Of a stretch of DNA of 64,000 nt, positions 17,428-26,850 are shown piece after piece (the first letter of the stretch is position 1; each line of letters begins with the position of its first letter). Made by a program: the position numbers and the translations under genes. Location: the NCBI GenBank assembly GCA_964247695.1, contig CAXTVI010000003.1, positions 1 through 64,000 on the forward strand, given 5' to 3'. Below the pieces are notes generated by a model. That model was not told the origin of the DNA and did no database searches. It worked only from the letters and a program-made list of their open reading frames with translations. Source of the DNA: Lichenicoccus sp964247695 (GTDB lineage Bacteria > Pseudomonadota > Alphaproteobacteria > Acetobacterales > Acetobacteraceae).

Positions 17428-18110
17428 ACTGGATGCAGGTGGAGGATTACCTGCGCACCGACGACCGCTGCGTGGTCCCGCTCGGCAGCACCGAGCAGCA
17501 CGCGCAGCTCAGCCTGTCGGTGGACAGCATCCTGAGCGAGCGCATGGCGCTCGACGCCGCGGCGCCGCTGTCGGTGCCGGTGTTTCCGGTGCTCGCCTAC
17601 GGCGTGACGCCGTACTTCGCGAACTTCCCCGGCACCATCACGCTGCGCGCCGAGACCTATCTGCGCGTCGTGCAGGACGTATTGGACAGCCTGTTTCGGA
17701 CCGGCTTCCGGCGTATCCTGCTGTGCAACGGCCATGGCGGCAACGCGTCGGTTGCGAACTACGTCCAGGAGTGGATGGCCGGGCATCCGGGCTGCCGCGT
17801 GCGCCTGCATAACTGGTGGAACGCGCCGAGGACGATGCAGAAGGTGACGCAGGTCGATCCGGTGGCGTCGCATGCCTCCTGGATGGAGAACTTCCCCTGG
17901 ACCCGGCTAGGGAACCTGCGCGGGCCGGACGACGCCAAGCCGATGACCGATCTCGACCGGATGCGGCTGCTGTCGCCGCCGGAGGTCAAGGAGATGCTGG
18001 GCGACGGCAATTTCGGCGGGCTGTATCAGCGCAGCGACGCGGACATGCTGGCCATCTGGGATGTGGCGGTCGAGGAGACGCGGGCGCTGATCGAGACCGG
18101 CTGGGCATGA
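17409..18110 (+). CDS. creatininase-family amidohydrolase
   Basis: A 233-residue member of the creatininase superfamily, metal-dependent hydrolases acting on cyclic or formyl amides such as creatinine and FAPy. Metal-binding motifs are visible: P-L-G-S-T-E-Q-H-A then S-V-D-S (about 25-40), and the C-N-G-H-G-G-N-A-S motif near residue 110. Family members in catabolic operons open lactam or amide rings. It is translationally coupled to the peptide transporter (19-bp overlap) and to the next reductase (ATGA), so it probably acts on an imported compound. The substrate is unknown. Confidence 0.82.
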   Translation: MRISEMNWMQVEDYLRTDDRCVVPLGSTEQHAQLSLSVDSILSERMALDAAAPLSVPVFPVLAYGVTPYFANFPGTITLRAETYLRVVQDVLDSLFRTGFRRILLCNGHGGNASVANYVQEWMAGHPGCRVRLHNWWNAPRTMQKVTQVDPVASHASWMENFPWTRLGNLRGPDDAKPMTDLDRMRLLSPPEVKEMLGDGNFGGLYQRSDADMLAIWDVAVEETRALIETGWA

Positions 18111-19135
18111 GCGGGACGCTGCTGATCTGGGGCGCCGGCGCGATCGGCGGCACGATCGGCGCCTGTCTTGCGCGCGCCGGACAGGACGTGCTGTTCGTCG
18201 ACAGCGCAGCCGACCACGTCGCGGCGATGCAGCGGGACGGCCTCGCGATCGAGGGGCCGATCGAGCAGTTCACGGTGCCGGTGGCCGCCATGACACCCGG
18301 GCAGGTCCGTGGCGAATACGACCGCATCCTGCTCTGCGTGAAGGCGCACCATACCGCCGATGCGGCGCGTGCCTTGCTGCCGTTCCTGAGCCGAGCAGGG
18401 TATGTCGCTTCGTTCCAGAACGGGCTCAACGAGCCGGTGATCGGCGCCGTTACCGGGATGGACCGGGTGCTGGGCGCATTCGTCAATCTCGGCGCGGATT
18501 ATCTCGAACCGGGACGGATCCTGTTCGGCGGGCGCGGCGCCTGCGTGGTGGGCGAGGTCGACGGGACGCTCAGCGAGCGGGTGACCGCCCTGCGCCGGAC
18601 GCTGCTGCCGTTCGAGCCTGAGACGATCGTGACCGACGACATCCTCGGCACTCTCTGGGGCAAGGTGGCATACGGCGCGCTGCTGTTCGCGACCGCGATC
18701 ACCAATGACGGGATTGCCGACATCCTTGCGGCTGACGAGTATCGCGCGGTGCTGCTTGGGGTCGGGCGCGAGGCGGTGGCGGTTGCGGTTGCGAAAGGCG
18801 CGCGGCCACGCGGCTTCAACGGCTTCGATCAGGCCGCCTTTGCGCCCGGCGGCGGCGCCGATGCGATCCGCGCCTCGTTCGACGAGATGGTCACGTTCAA
18901 CCGCCGCTCTGCCAAATCGCATAGCGGGATCTGGCGCGACCTCGCGATCCGCCACCGCCAGACCGAGGTGGATGCGCAGCTCGGGCCGGTCGTGGCGGGG
19001 GGGTCCGACTGTGGTATCGCAACGCCGCTCACCGCCCGTCTGATCGCGCTGATCCACGAGATCGAGCGGGGCGAGCGCCGGCTGGACCGTGCCAACCTCG
19101 CGGCCCTCGCCGCGGCCGCTCCGGAGGCACGCTGA
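18107..19135 (+). CDS. ketopantoate reductase (ApbA/PanE) family oxidoreductase
   Basis: A 342-residue protein with the N-terminal Rossmann motif G-A-G-A-I-G-G (about 9-15), a conserved Q-N-G-L-N-E substrate/cofactor loop near residue 105, and the C-terminal helical ApbA domain with W-G-K-V-A. PanE itself reduces 2-dehydropantoate, but family members inside catabolic operons commonly reduce other 2-oxo acids. Overlapping neighbours on both sides make a dedicated catabolic role more likely than pantothenate synthesis. Confidence 0.8.
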   Translation: MSGTLLIWGAGAIGGTIGACLARAGQDVLFVDSAADHVAAMQRDGLAIEGPIEQFTVPVAAMTPGQVRGEYDRILLCVKAHHTADAARALLPFLSRAGYVASFQNGLNEPVIGAVTGMDRVLGAFVNLGADYLEPGRILFGGRGACVVGEVDGTLSERVTALRRTLLPFEPETIVTDDILGTLWGKVAYGALLFATAITNDGIADILAADEYRAVLLGVGREAVAVAVAKGARPRGFNGFDQAAFAPGGGADAIRASFDEMVTFNRRSAKSHSGIWRDLAIRHRQTEVDAQLGPVVAGGSDCGIATPLTARLIALIHEIERGERRLDRANLAALAAAAPEAR

Positions 19136-19881
19136 TGCAGATCGGGTTCGCAGGCCAGCGCGCCCTGGTGACGGGCGCGGGACACGGGATCGGTCGCGGC
19201 ATCGCCCGGGCGCTGGCGGGGCTCGGCGCGCGCACGCTCGCCGCGGATATCAACGCGGACGGTCTGGCCGAGACCGCGGCCGGCGCCGAAGGATCGCTGC
19301 AGACGGCGCTCACCGACGTCACCGATGCGGCCGGCATCCGCCGCGCGACCGAGGCGTTCGGGCCGATCGATATTCTCGTGCACAGCGCAGGCGGCGTCTG
19401 CGGCCAGGTCGGCAAGCCGGCGGAGGAGGTCACCGCCGCCGAGTGGCAGGCGATCCTTTCGGTCAATCTCACCGGCGCGTTCCTGATGGCGCAGGCGGTG
19501 GTGCCGGGGATGAAGGAGGCGGGTCGCGGGCGCATCGTCACCATCTCCAGCGGCGCCGGCCTAGGGATCAGCCTCACCGGCATCCAGGCCTATGCGGCGG
19601 CCAAGGCCGGCGAGATCGGCCTGACCCGGCAGCTCGCGCACGAGTTCGGACCGTTCGGCATCACCGTGAACAGCGTCGCGCCAGGCTTCGTCCGGTCCAA
19701 TCCGACGACGGAGCGACAATGGCAATCCTATGGACCGGAAGGCCAGCGGCGCCTGCTGGACTCCGTTGCCATGCGAAGGCTCGGCACTGTCGATGACATC
19801 GTGCATGCGGTGCTGTTCCTGGCGAGCGACTTCGCCGGCTGGATCAACGGCCAGACCCTCAGCGTGGACGGCGGCAAGTGA
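19135..19881 (+). CDS. SDR-family NAD(P)-dependent oxidoreductase
   Basis: A classical 248-residue short-chain dehydrogenase. The cofactor motif T-G-A-G-H-G-I-G is at 13-20, the adenine loop D-I-N-A-D near 38-42, S138/S139, and the catalytic Y153-x-x-x-K157. The C-terminal V-D-G-G-K is typical of FabG-like enzymes. The loop after the N-S-A-G position reads H-S-A-G-G-V. The start overlaps the upstream stop by one base (TGATG). Its substrate is probably a hydroxy or oxo acid made by neighbouring hydrolases and the ApbA-like reductase; this is inference. Confidence 0.85.
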   Translation: MQIGFAGQRALVTGAGHGIGRGIARALAGLGARTLAADINADGLAETAAGAEGSLQTALTDVTDAAGIRRATEAFGPIDILVHSAGGVCGQVGKPAEEVTAAEWQAILSVNLTGAFLMAQAVVPGMKEAGRGRIVTISSGAGLGISLTGIQAYAAAKAGEIGLTRQLAHEFGPFGITVNSVAPGFVRSNPTTERQWQSYGPEGQRRLLDSVAMRRLGTVDDIVHAVLFLASDFAGWINGQTLSVDGGK

Positions 19882-21257
19882 GCGCGGCCGAGGCTCAGCT
19901 GTGGGCCGAGCAGCACGACGCCGAGATCCTGGAAACGTTGTTTCGCTTCGTCTCGATCCCCAGTGTCAGCACCGATCCCAGGTATCGCGCCGATATGACG
20001 CGCGGCGCCGGGTTCCTGGCCGATCATCTGCGCGGGTGCGGGATCGAGAACGTCGCCGTTGCGCCGACCGGCGGACATCCCGTGGTCACCGGCGACTGGC
20101 TGCACGCGCCGGGCCGGCCGACGATCCTGGTCTATGGTCATTACGATGTGCAGCCGCCCGACCCGATCGAGAAGTGGCAGACGGCACCCTTCAAGCCGGA
20201 AGTTCGCGACGGCCGGATCTATGCGCGCGGCGTGTCGGACGACAAGGGCCCGCTGATCGTCGCGGTGTCGGCGCTGGCCGCCTTTCTCAAGACGTCGGGA
20301 ACGCTGCCGATAAACGTCAGGCTGCTGCTCGAGGGCGAGGAGGAGATCGGCAGCACGCATCTCGATGAGTTCGTCGCAGCCCACGCCGCCGAGCTAGCCG
20401 CCGACTTCGTGCTCTCCGCCGACGGTGCCATGTGGCGGCTCGACCTGCCGACCGTGACGGTGGCGAGCCGCGGCCTGTGCGCGCTCGAGCTCACCGTGTC
20501 GGGAGCCGCGAAGGACCTGCATTCCGGGCGGCATGGCGGCGCCGTGGCGAACCCGTTGCAGGCCCTGAGCGCGCTGCTCGCCGGGCTGCACGCCAGCGAC
20601 GGCAGTGTCGCCGTCCCCGGCTTCTACGATCGGGTGGTGTCGCCATCGGTCGAAATCCGGCGCGAGACGGCCGCGGTGCCGTTCGACGAAGCGGACTACC
20701 TGCGCGCGACCGGTGCGCCGGAGGGTGCCGGCGAGGCCGGCTGGACCCTGCTGGAACGCAACTGGCTGCGGCCGACGCTGGAGCTCAACGGCATCTCGGG
20801 CGGCTATGGCGGCCCGGGCACCAAGACCGTGATCCCGGCCCAGGCGCACGCGAAGATCACCTGTCGCCTGGTTCCCGACCAGGACCCGACGGAGATCCTC
20901 GACGCCATCACCCGCGATCTGCAGCGCCGCGTCGCGCGCGGGGTCACGCTGGCGGTGTCGTGCGAGGCGGGCGGCGCGCACCCCGCCGCCATCGCCGACA
21001 CCCATCCGGGCCTGCGCCTCGCCATGCAGGTGCTGGAGGAGCTGTACGGGCGCGCGGCGGTGCCGGTGCGAATGGGAGCGACGCTCCCGGTCGCCGGGAT
21101 CTTCCGCCACCGGCTGGACCTCGACACGGTGTTCTTCTCGTTCTCGACGACGGACGAGGACTACCACGCCCCGAACGAGTTCTTCCGCCTGGAGCGGCTG
21201 CGCGACGGGATACGGGCCTGGATCCGGTATCTGCAGCTTCTCGGCACCTCGCCATGA
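19878..21257 (+). CDS. M20-family metallopeptidase
   Basis: A 459-residue cytoplasmic dipeptidase/carboxypeptidase of the M20 family. Zinc ligands and catalytic residues are visible: H88-Y-D90-V-Q-P-P, D121-D-K-G-P, and G-E-E-E-I-G-S around 153-159 with the general-base glutamate. The dimerisation lid lies in the middle, with D-L-H-S-G-R-H-G-G at its start. The length and H-Y-D-V-Q-P-P signature match the dipeptidase group rather than the shorter ArgE group. The GTG start overlaps the SDR stop as GTGA. Confidence 0.9.
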   Translation: MSAAEAQLWAEQHDAEILETLFRFVSIPSVSTDPRYRADMTRGAGFLADHLRGCGIENVAVAPTGGHPVVTGDWLHAPGRPTILVYGHYDVQPPDPIEKWQTAPFKPEVRDGRIYARGVSDDKGPLIVAVSALAAFLKTSGTLPINVRLLLEGEEEIGSTHLDEFVAAHAAELAADFVLSADGAMWRLDLPTVTVASRGLCALELTVSGAAKDLHSGRHGGAVANPLQALSALLAGLHASDGSVAVPGFYDRVVSPSVEIRRETAAVPFDEADYLRATGAPEGAGEAGWTLLERNWLRPTLELNGISGGYGGPGTKTVIPAQAHAKITCRLVPDQDPTEILDAITRDLQRRVARGVTLAVSCEAGGAHPAAIADTHPGLRLAMQVLEELYGRAAVPVRMGATLPVAGIFRHRLDLDTVFFSFSTTDEDYHAPNEFFRLERLRDGIRAWIRYLQLLGTSP

Positions 21258-21997
21258 TGCCGGACGCGGTGCTGGCGGACCTCGCGCCATGCAAGCTGCT
21301 CCGCGTCGCGATCAACCTCAGCAATTTCCTGCTGGTGACCGGCCGCGACCCGGATGGCGAGCCCGTCGGTGTCGCGCCCGACATGGGGCGGGAGATCGCG
21401 GCACGCCTGGGTGTCGGGCTCGCCTTCGTGCCCTATCCGACCCCTGGCGCGCTCGCCGATGCGATCGTCCGCGACGAGTGGGATATCGGCCTGATCGGCG
21501 CCGAGCCCGCCCGTGCCGAACGGATTGTCTTTTCGCCAGCCTATGCCGAGATCGACGCCACCTACCTGGTGCCCGGCGGCTCCGTGCTTGATACGATCGA
21601 GTCGGTGGACCGGCCCGGAACCCGGATCGCGGTCACCGCCCGCACCGCCTACGACCTCTGGCTCGAGCGCAACCTGCGGCACGCCACGCTGGTGCGCTCG
21701 GAGGACTTCGACACCGCCTTCGAGGCGTTCTCCACCGGGAGGCTGGAGGCCCTGGCAGGCCTGCGTTCGCGGCTGCTGGTCGATGCCCGCCACCTGCCGG
21801 GTGCGAGGCTGCTGGATGGGCGCTTCGCCGCCGTGCAGCAGGCGATCGGCGTGGCGCGGGGCAGGCAGGCGGGGGCCGCGTTCCTGTCCGGCTTCGTCGA
21901 GGAGGCCAAGGCGTCCGGCCTGGTGGCGCGGCTGATCGAGCGGCACGGCGTCGCCGGGCTGTCGGTGGCGCCGCCGGTTGCGGCCGGTGTGGCATAG
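21254..21997 (+). CDS. solute-binding-protein-like (family 3) protein without signal peptide
   Basis: A 247-residue protein with the fold signature of family 3 amino-acid binding proteins: L-R-V-A-I-N near 19, then G-V-A-P-D-M-G-R-E-I-A-A-R-L and W-D-I-G-L-I-G-A-E-P. The N-terminus is M-M-P-D-A-V-L-A-D-L-A-P-C-K, with no hydrophobic core, so export by Sec or Tat is unlikely. The operon contains no polar amino-acid permease partner. It may be a cytoplasmic ligand sensor or carrier, or an enzyme derived from a binding protein, as in the cyclohexadienyl dehydratase group. Starts at 21254 and 21257 are both ATG. Confidence 0.7.
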   Translation: MMPDAVLADLAPCKLLRVAINLSNFLLVTGRDPDGEPVGVAPDMGREIAARLGVGLAFVPYPTPGALADAIVRDEWDIGLIGAEPARAERIVFSPAYAEIDATYLVPGGSVLDTIESVDRPGTRIAVTARTAYDLWLERNLRHATLVRSEDFDTAFEAFSTGRLEALAGLRSRLLVDARHLPGARLLDGRFAAVQQAIGVARGRQAGAAFLSGFVEEAKASGLVARLIERHGVAGLSVAPPVAAGVA

Positions 21998-22007
21998 GAG
22001 CCGCGTG

Positions 22008-23387
22008 ATGCCCGACGAGACCGCTATCCCTTGGCTGAGTGTCCGGGAGCTGGGCGTGGCGTATCGCGATGGCGGCCTCACGCCGGTGCAGGTCGTGCAG
22101 ATCGCGCTGGCGCAGCTGGCGGCCCTCGAGCCGACGCTGAACGCCTTCATCGAGCCCGGCGCGGCATCGGCACGGGCAGCGGCTGAGTTGGCGACGCGTG
22201 ATATCGCGTGTGGCCTCGATCGCGGTCCGCTGCACGGCATCCCGGTCGCCATCAAGGACCTGATCGACGTCGCCGGCCTGCCCACCACGTATGCGACACG
22301 GGCCGTGCCGCCGGTCATGCCGGCGCGTGACGCCGAGCTTGTGCGGCGGCTGCGCGAGGCCGGCGCGATCATCCTCGGCAAGACCAACCTGCTCGAGTTC
22401 GCCTATGGCAGCGTGCATCCGGCATTCGGCCAGACCAACAACCCGCACGATCCGGCGCGTACCTCGGGCGGCTCCAGCGGCGGCTCGGCGGCGGCCGTCG
22501 CGGCCGGCATCGTGCCGCTCGCGGTCGGCACCGACACCGGCGGCTCGATCCGCATCCCGGCCGCCTATTGCGGCATCGTCGGACTGAAGCCGAGCTACGG
22601 CCTGGTGCCGACCGACGGCGTGTTTCCGCTCTCCTGGTCGCTCGACCATGCGGGGCCGCTGGCCCGCACGGTCGCGGATGCGGCGATCTTCATGGCCGCG
22701 GTGACCGGGCAACCTCGTGCAGACGATGTGCCGCCCGGCCGGCTTCGCTTCGGTGTCGTACGAGCCCTTTTGGACGCGCCCGTCGTCACGCCAGGAGTGC
22801 GGGCTTGCATCGAGGCCGCCCTCGAGACGCTTCGCGGCGCCGGCGCGGCGATCCACGAGGTCACGATCCCGGAGCTCGACGCGGCCAACGCCGCGCTCAC
22901 CACGATCCTGCTGCCGGAGGCACGGCTCGTCCACGAGGCGATGGCGGCGCGCGATCCAGGCGGCTACGCGGCGCCGACGCTGGCGCAGATCGAGGCCGGG
23001 CGCCACGTGCCGGCGACGGATCTTGTCCGCGCCCGGCATCTTGCCCAACGCCTGCGCGCGGCCATCGAGGCGCTGTTCGACCGATGCGACGCTCTCCTCA
23101 CCCCGACCGTCGCCTGGATCGCACCGGGGGCCGACCCGGACCTGAGCAGCGACGACGGCGATGTCGAGATGCTGTCGTCCGGGTTCACCAACCTGACCGG
23201 CCATCCGTCGCTGAGCCTGCCGTGCGGCGCGAGCGACGGGCTGCCGGTCGGCCTGCAGCTGGTCGGCGCCCTTGGCGCGGATGCCCGGCTTCTGGCGGTC
23301 GCCGCCGCGGTCGAGGCCGCCATGCCGGCCGCGCGCCGGCCAGGGTTCGGCCAACCCCGCAAATCTTTGCAGAGGAGTTTCGACTGA
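22008..23387 (+). CDS. amidase signature family amidase
   Basis: A 459-residue amidase signature enzyme. The Ser-cisSer-Lys triad is visible: K83 in V-A-I-K-D-L-I-D-V, the T-S-G-G-S-S-G-G-S loop at 152-160 with the bridging serine, and nucleophile S180 in D-T-G-G-S-I-R-I-P. Such enzymes hydrolyse aryl, acyl or peptide amides, including N-acyl amino acids and Glu-tRNA amide. The ATG at 22008 follows AGGAG by 7 nt. It is not GatA: no GatB or GatC genes are near. It is likely the deamidating or deacylating enzyme of the operon. Confidence 0.9.
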   Translation: MPDETAIPWLSVRELGVAYRDGGLTPVQVVQIALAQLAALEPTLNAFIEPGAASARAAAELATRDIACGLDRGPLHGIPVAIKDLIDVAGLPTTYATRAVPPVMPARDAELVRRLREAGAIILGKTNLLEFAYGSVHPAFGQTNNPHDPARTSGGSSGGSAAAVAAGIVPLAVGTDTGGSIRIPAAYCGIVGLKPSYGLVPTDGVFPLSWSLDHAGPLARTVADAAIFMAAVTGQPRADDVPPGRLRFGVVRALLDAPVVTPGVRACIEAALETLRGAGAAIHEVTIPELDAANAALTTILLPEARLVHEAMAARDPGGYAAPTLAQIEAGRHVPATDLVRARHLAQRLRAAIEALFDRCDALLTPTVAWIAPGADPDLSSDDGDVEMLSSGFTNLTGHPSLSLPCGASDGLPVGLQLVGALGADARLLAVAAAVEAAMPAARRPGFGQPRKSLQRSFD

Positions 23388-24901
23388 TGCAGGACACGGT
23401 GCTCGCCGGGGAGACGGCACGGCTGAACGATCTGCTATGCACCATCAACCTGCTGACGTGGGATGCCGGCACGCACATGCCGGCGACCGGCAACAGGGCG
23501 CGCGGCAACCAGATGGCAACCCTGACCGGCCTGGCGCGCGACATCGCCACCGGTCCGCGCCTGCGCGACGCGGTGGCGGCGGCGCTGGACCGTGGCGACG
23601 GCGATGCGGACGAGCGCGCGGTGCTCGTCGAATTCGCTGCCGACCTGGAGACCATGCGCCGCATGCCGGCGGCCCTGCTGGTCGAGATGGCTGAACTCAA
23701 GACCAACGCGTACGCAGCCTGGCTGGCGGCACGCGAGCAGAACGATTTTTCCGTGTTCGCTCCATCGCTGGCCCGCATCTTCACGCTGCAGCGTGAACGC
23801 GCGGAGGTGATCGGCTACGAAGACCATCCATACGACGCGCTCATCGGACAATACGAGCCGGGCATGACGCTGGCATCGCTCGAGCCGCTGTTCGCAGCCT
23901 TGCGTTCCGGCATCATGCCGCTGCTCGATCAACTGCGCGAGCTGCCGCCGGTCGACGGCTTCCTCGCGCGATCGTTCCCGGTCGAGACTCAGCGACGTTT
24001 CGCAGCCGGAGTCGCGGCGCGCATGGGATATGATTTCGCGCGCGGACGCGTCGACGACACCGTGCACCCGTTCGAGATCTCGATGACGCGCGACGACGTG
24101 CGCATCACCTCGCGGTTCCGCGACACCTACGTCAAGGGCGGCCTGTTCGCGCTCTGGCACGAGGCCGGCCACGGCATCTACGAACAGGGCGTGGCGACGC
24201 GCTGGACCCGCGGGATCGGCACGATCGACCTGCGCAACCTCTATGCCGTCGGTGGCCGCAGCTTCGGGCTGCACGAATCGCAGTCGCGGCTGTACGAGAA
24301 CCGCGTCGGCCGGTCACGCCAGTTCTGGGAGCTGCATTTCGGCGCGCTGCGCGACTGCTTCCCCGAGCAGCTCGCCGGCATCGACGTGGACATGTTCTGG
24401 CGCGCGGTGAACCAGGCGCAGCAGGGGCTGATCCGCATCGAGGCGGATGAGCTCACCTACGACGCCCATGTCATGTTGCGTTGCGAGCTCGAGGCGGCGC
24501 TGGTGGCGGGCGAGGTTCGCGTCGAGGATCTGCCGGCGCTGTGGGACGAGCGTATCCGCGCGGCCTTCGGGCTGGCGGTGCCCGATCTCACACGCGGCGT
24601 GCTGCAGGACGTGCACTGGTCGCACGGCTATGTCGGGTCGTTCGCGACCTACACGCTGGGCAACGTCATGTCCTCGCAGTTCTTCGCGGCCGCCAGCCGT
24701 GAGGCCGCGGTGAGCGAGGGTCTGCAGGCGGGACGCTACGCGCCGCTGACCGGCTGGCTCGGCGAGCACGTGCACCGGCATGGCCGCAGTCGCGCCCGCG
24801 ACCGCATCCTGCGCGATGCGACCGGGCAGGGGCTCGATCCGCAGCCCTACCTCGCCGACCTGCGCGCAAAGGCGGCCGCCCTGCTGGAGCCGCACACTTG
24901 A
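23387..24901 (+). CDS. M32-family carboxypeptidase
   Basis: A 504-residue thermostable-carboxypeptidase-1-type (M32) zinc metallopeptidase. The zinc motif is H258-E-A-G-H262, followed by G-I-Y-E-Q-G and the second-site H296-E-S-Q-S-R, all characteristic of M32. The N-terminal D-A-G-T-H-M-P segment (26-32) is also typical. These enzymes remove C-terminal residues from peptides with broad specificity. The start overlaps the amidase stop by one base (TGATG) and follows an AGAGGAG site. Confidence 0.92.
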   Translation: MQDTVLAGETARLNDLLCTINLLTWDAGTHMPATGNRARGNQMATLTGLARDIATGPRLRDAVAAALDRGDGDADERAVLVEFAADLETMRRMPAALLVEMAELKTNAYAAWLAAREQNDFSVFAPSLARIFTLQRERAEVIGYEDHPYDALIGQYEPGMTLASLEPLFAALRSGIMPLLDQLRELPPVDGFLARSFPVETQRRFAAGVAARMGYDFARGRVDDTVHPFEISMTRDDVRITSRFRDTYVKGGLFALWHEAGHGIYEQGVATRWTRGIGTIDLRNLYAVGGRSFGLHESQSRLYENRVGRSRQFWELHFGALRDCFPEQLAGIDVDMFWRAVNQAQQGLIRIEADELTYDAHVMLRCELEAALVAGEVRVEDLPALWDERIRAAFGLAVPDLTRGVLQDVHWSHGYVGSFATYTLGNVMSSQFFAAASREAAVSEGLQAGRYAPLTGWLGEHVHRHGRSRARDRILRDATGQGLDPQPYLADLRAKAAALLEPHT

Positions 24902-25842
24902 GTGCCGCCGCCGGGCGACCGATCGCGGTCGTGCTGCATGGCGGCTGCGGTGTGATGGCACGCGACGACCTGGCCGCCGGGGACTGGGCCGCGGCGGAGG
25001 CGGCGATGCAGGCGGCGCTGCGGGCCGGCTGGGCCCTGCTGGCGGGGGGCGCCAGCGCGGTCGACGCGGTCGAGGCCGTCGTCGTGGTGCTGGAGGACAG
25101 CCCGCACTTCAATGCAGGCCACGGCGCCGCCTTGAACCGCGACGGGGTGCACGAGCTCGACGCCGCGATCATGGACGGCAGCACGGGAGCCGCCGGCGCG
25201 GTGTGCGCGGCGCGCGCGATCCGCAACCCGGTGCGGGCGGCGCGCGCGGTGATGCAGCGCGGCGAGGCCCTGCTGCTGGCCGGCCCCGCCGCCGACCGGT
25301 TCGCCGCATCTGCCGGACTGGAGCTGGCGCCACAGGACTACTTCACCACCGAGCGAAGGGTGCTGGCCCTGCAGGCGATGCAGATGCGGCGGGCGACCGG
25401 GACCCAGGGCCTGGCGAGCGAGAACGAGAAGCACGGCACTGTCGGTGCGGTGGCGCTCGACCGCTTCGGCCACCTTGCGGCGGCGACCTCCACCGGCGGC
25501 TATACCGACAAGCCGGACGGGCGGGTGGGCGACAGTCCGCTGATCGGCGCCGGGACCTACGCCCGCGACGGGGTGTGCGCGGTGTCCTGCACCGGGCAGG
25601 GCGAGGTCTTCATCCGGCATGTGGCGGCCTACGGCATCGCCGCACGGGTGCAGCATCTGGGCGAGACGGTCGACGTGGCGGCACGGCACATGATCGAGAC
25701 CGAGCTCGCGCCGCATCGGGTCGGCGCCGGGCTGGTGGCACTCGACGGGGAGGGGCGGGTCAGCGCGCCGTTCAACACCGACGGCATGTTCCGCGGCTGG
25801 ATCACCCCCGACGGCACGATGGTCACCGCGACCCACCGGTAG
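24898..25842 (+). CDS. isoaspartyl peptidase/L-asparaginase
   Basis: A 314-residue Ntn-hydrolase of the plant-type asparaginase family. It carries V-L-H-G-G-C-G near residue 12, N-A-G-H-G-A-A-L-N at 72-80, and the autocleavage nucleophile T181 in H-G-T-V-G-A-V-A-L-D. S-T-G-G-Y-T-D-K and the G-T-G-type oxyanion segment C-T-G-Q-G-E follow. Such enzymes cleave beta-aspartyl dipeptides and asparagine after self-processing into two subunits. The TTG start overlaps the M32 stop as TTGA. Its presence suggests the imported substrate contains beta-aspartyl or asparaginyl bonds. Confidence 0.88.
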   Translation: MSAAAGRPIAVVLHGGCGVMARDDLAAGDWAAAEAAMQAALRAGWALLAGGASAVDAVEAVVVVLEDSPHFNAGHGAALNRDGVHELDAAIMDGSTGAAGAVCAARAIRNPVRAARAVMQRGEALLLAGPAADRFAASAGLELAPQDYFTTERRVLALQAMQMRRATGTQGLASENEKHGTVGAVALDRFGHLAAATSTGGYTDKPDGRVGDSPLIGAGTYARDGVCAVSCTGQGEVFIRHVAAYGIAARVQHLGETVDVAARHMIETELAPHRVGAGLVALDGEGRVSAPFNTDGMFRGWITPDGTMVTATHR

Positions 25843-25868
25843 CGTGCAGCGAAGCAGCGAGGTTCTGA

Positions 25869-26837
25869 ATGGCATGGCGGTTTCCGCTCGTTCCGGCACC
25901 GGCGCCGGGGGAGAAGCAGCACGGGCATGTTGAGTGGGACGATCGCGTCCTGCGCGGCTGGGACTGGCCATACATCGCGGCGCACGGCGCGGGTCCCGGG
26001 CCGGCGGTGCTGGTGCTCGCCGGCGTGCACGGCTCGGAATACAGCTCGATCGACGCCGCGGTGCGTCTCGCGGCCACGCTTGATCCGGCGCGGATGCAGG
26101 GACAGGTGCTCTGCTTGCCGCTGGTCAATCCGCCGGCGTTCTGGCAACGCAGCGCGTATGTGTGCCCGGTCGACAACCTCAATCCCAACCGCGTGTTTCC
26201 GGGCAGGCAGCATGGCAGCTTCACCGAGCGGCTTGCCTGGCAGGTGACCGAGCATGCGATGCGCCATGCCGACGCCCTGCTCGATCTGCACGGGGGGGAC
26301 GTCCCCGAGGCGCTGGTGCCGTTCGCGATCTATGAGAGGACCGGAAATGCGGTGCTGGATGGGCGCAGTCTTGCGCTGGCCGAGGCGTTCGGCCTGCCGG
26401 TGATCCTGGCGCAGGGTGCCGGCGATGCGCCGATCGACGGCCCGACCTATTCGGCGGCGGCCCGTCTCGGGGTGGCGGCGGTGATCGCCGAGGATGGCGG
26501 CTGCGGCGTGTGCGATCCCGTCGCCGCGGACCGGCTGCACGCCGGCGCACAGAACGCCCTGCGCAGGCTCGGCGTGCTGCCGGGAGAGGCGCGCGCCATG
26601 CCCGCATCACGCCTGTACGAGAGCTTCGTCTGGATCCGGTCCCGGCAGGCCGGCTTCTTCAGGCCGTGCGTCGCGGTGGGAGATATCCTCGCGCCGGGCG
26701 ACAGGGTCGGCAGCCTCGGTGACTTCTTCGGTGCGGTGCTGGAGGACATCGTCACGCCCGTTGGCGGTGAAGTGCTGTTCCTGGTGCTCAGCTCGGCGAT
26801 CAGCTCCGACGGGCTTATCTGCGGCATCGGCGCGTGA
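25869..26837 (+). CDS. succinylglutamate desuccinylase/aspartoacylase family protein
   Basis: A 322-residue zinc hydrolase of the M14-like aspartoacylase superfamily. Zinc ligands are H54 and E57 in G-V-H-G-S-E-Y and H141 in D-L-H-G-G-D. The N-x-D/N-R segment is present as N-L-N-P-N-R-V-F-P-G (103-112), the substrate-carboxylate site in relatives. These enzymes release amino acids from N-acyl or N-succinyl amino acids. A 26-bp gap separates it from the asparaginase. It suggests that acylated amino acids are among the operon's substrates. Confidence 0.85.
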   Translation: MAWRFPLVPAPAPGEKQHGHVEWDDRVLRGWDWPYIAAHGAGPGPAVLVLAGVHGSEYSSIDAAVRLAATLDPARMQGQVLCLPLVNPPAFWQRSAYVCPVDNLNPNRVFPGRQHGSFTERLAWQVTEHAMRHADALLDLHGGDVPEALVPFAIYERTGNAVLDGRSLALAEAFGLPVILAQGAGDAPIDGPTYSAAARLGVAAVIAEDGGCGVCDPVAADRLHAGAQNALRRLGVLPGEARAMPASRLYESFVWIRSRQAGFFRPCVAVGDILAPGDRVGSLGDFFGAVLEDIVTPVGGEVLFLVLSSAISSDGLICGIGA

Positions 26838-26850
26838 CTGAGGAGGCAGG

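Noticed and set aside
18107..19135. Ketopantoate reductase as the housekeeping PanE
   Set aside because: Overlaps catabolic genes on both sides; no pantothenate genes nearby.
22008..23387. Amidase as GatA
   Set aside because: No GatB or GatC neighbours; the gene sits in a catabolic operon.
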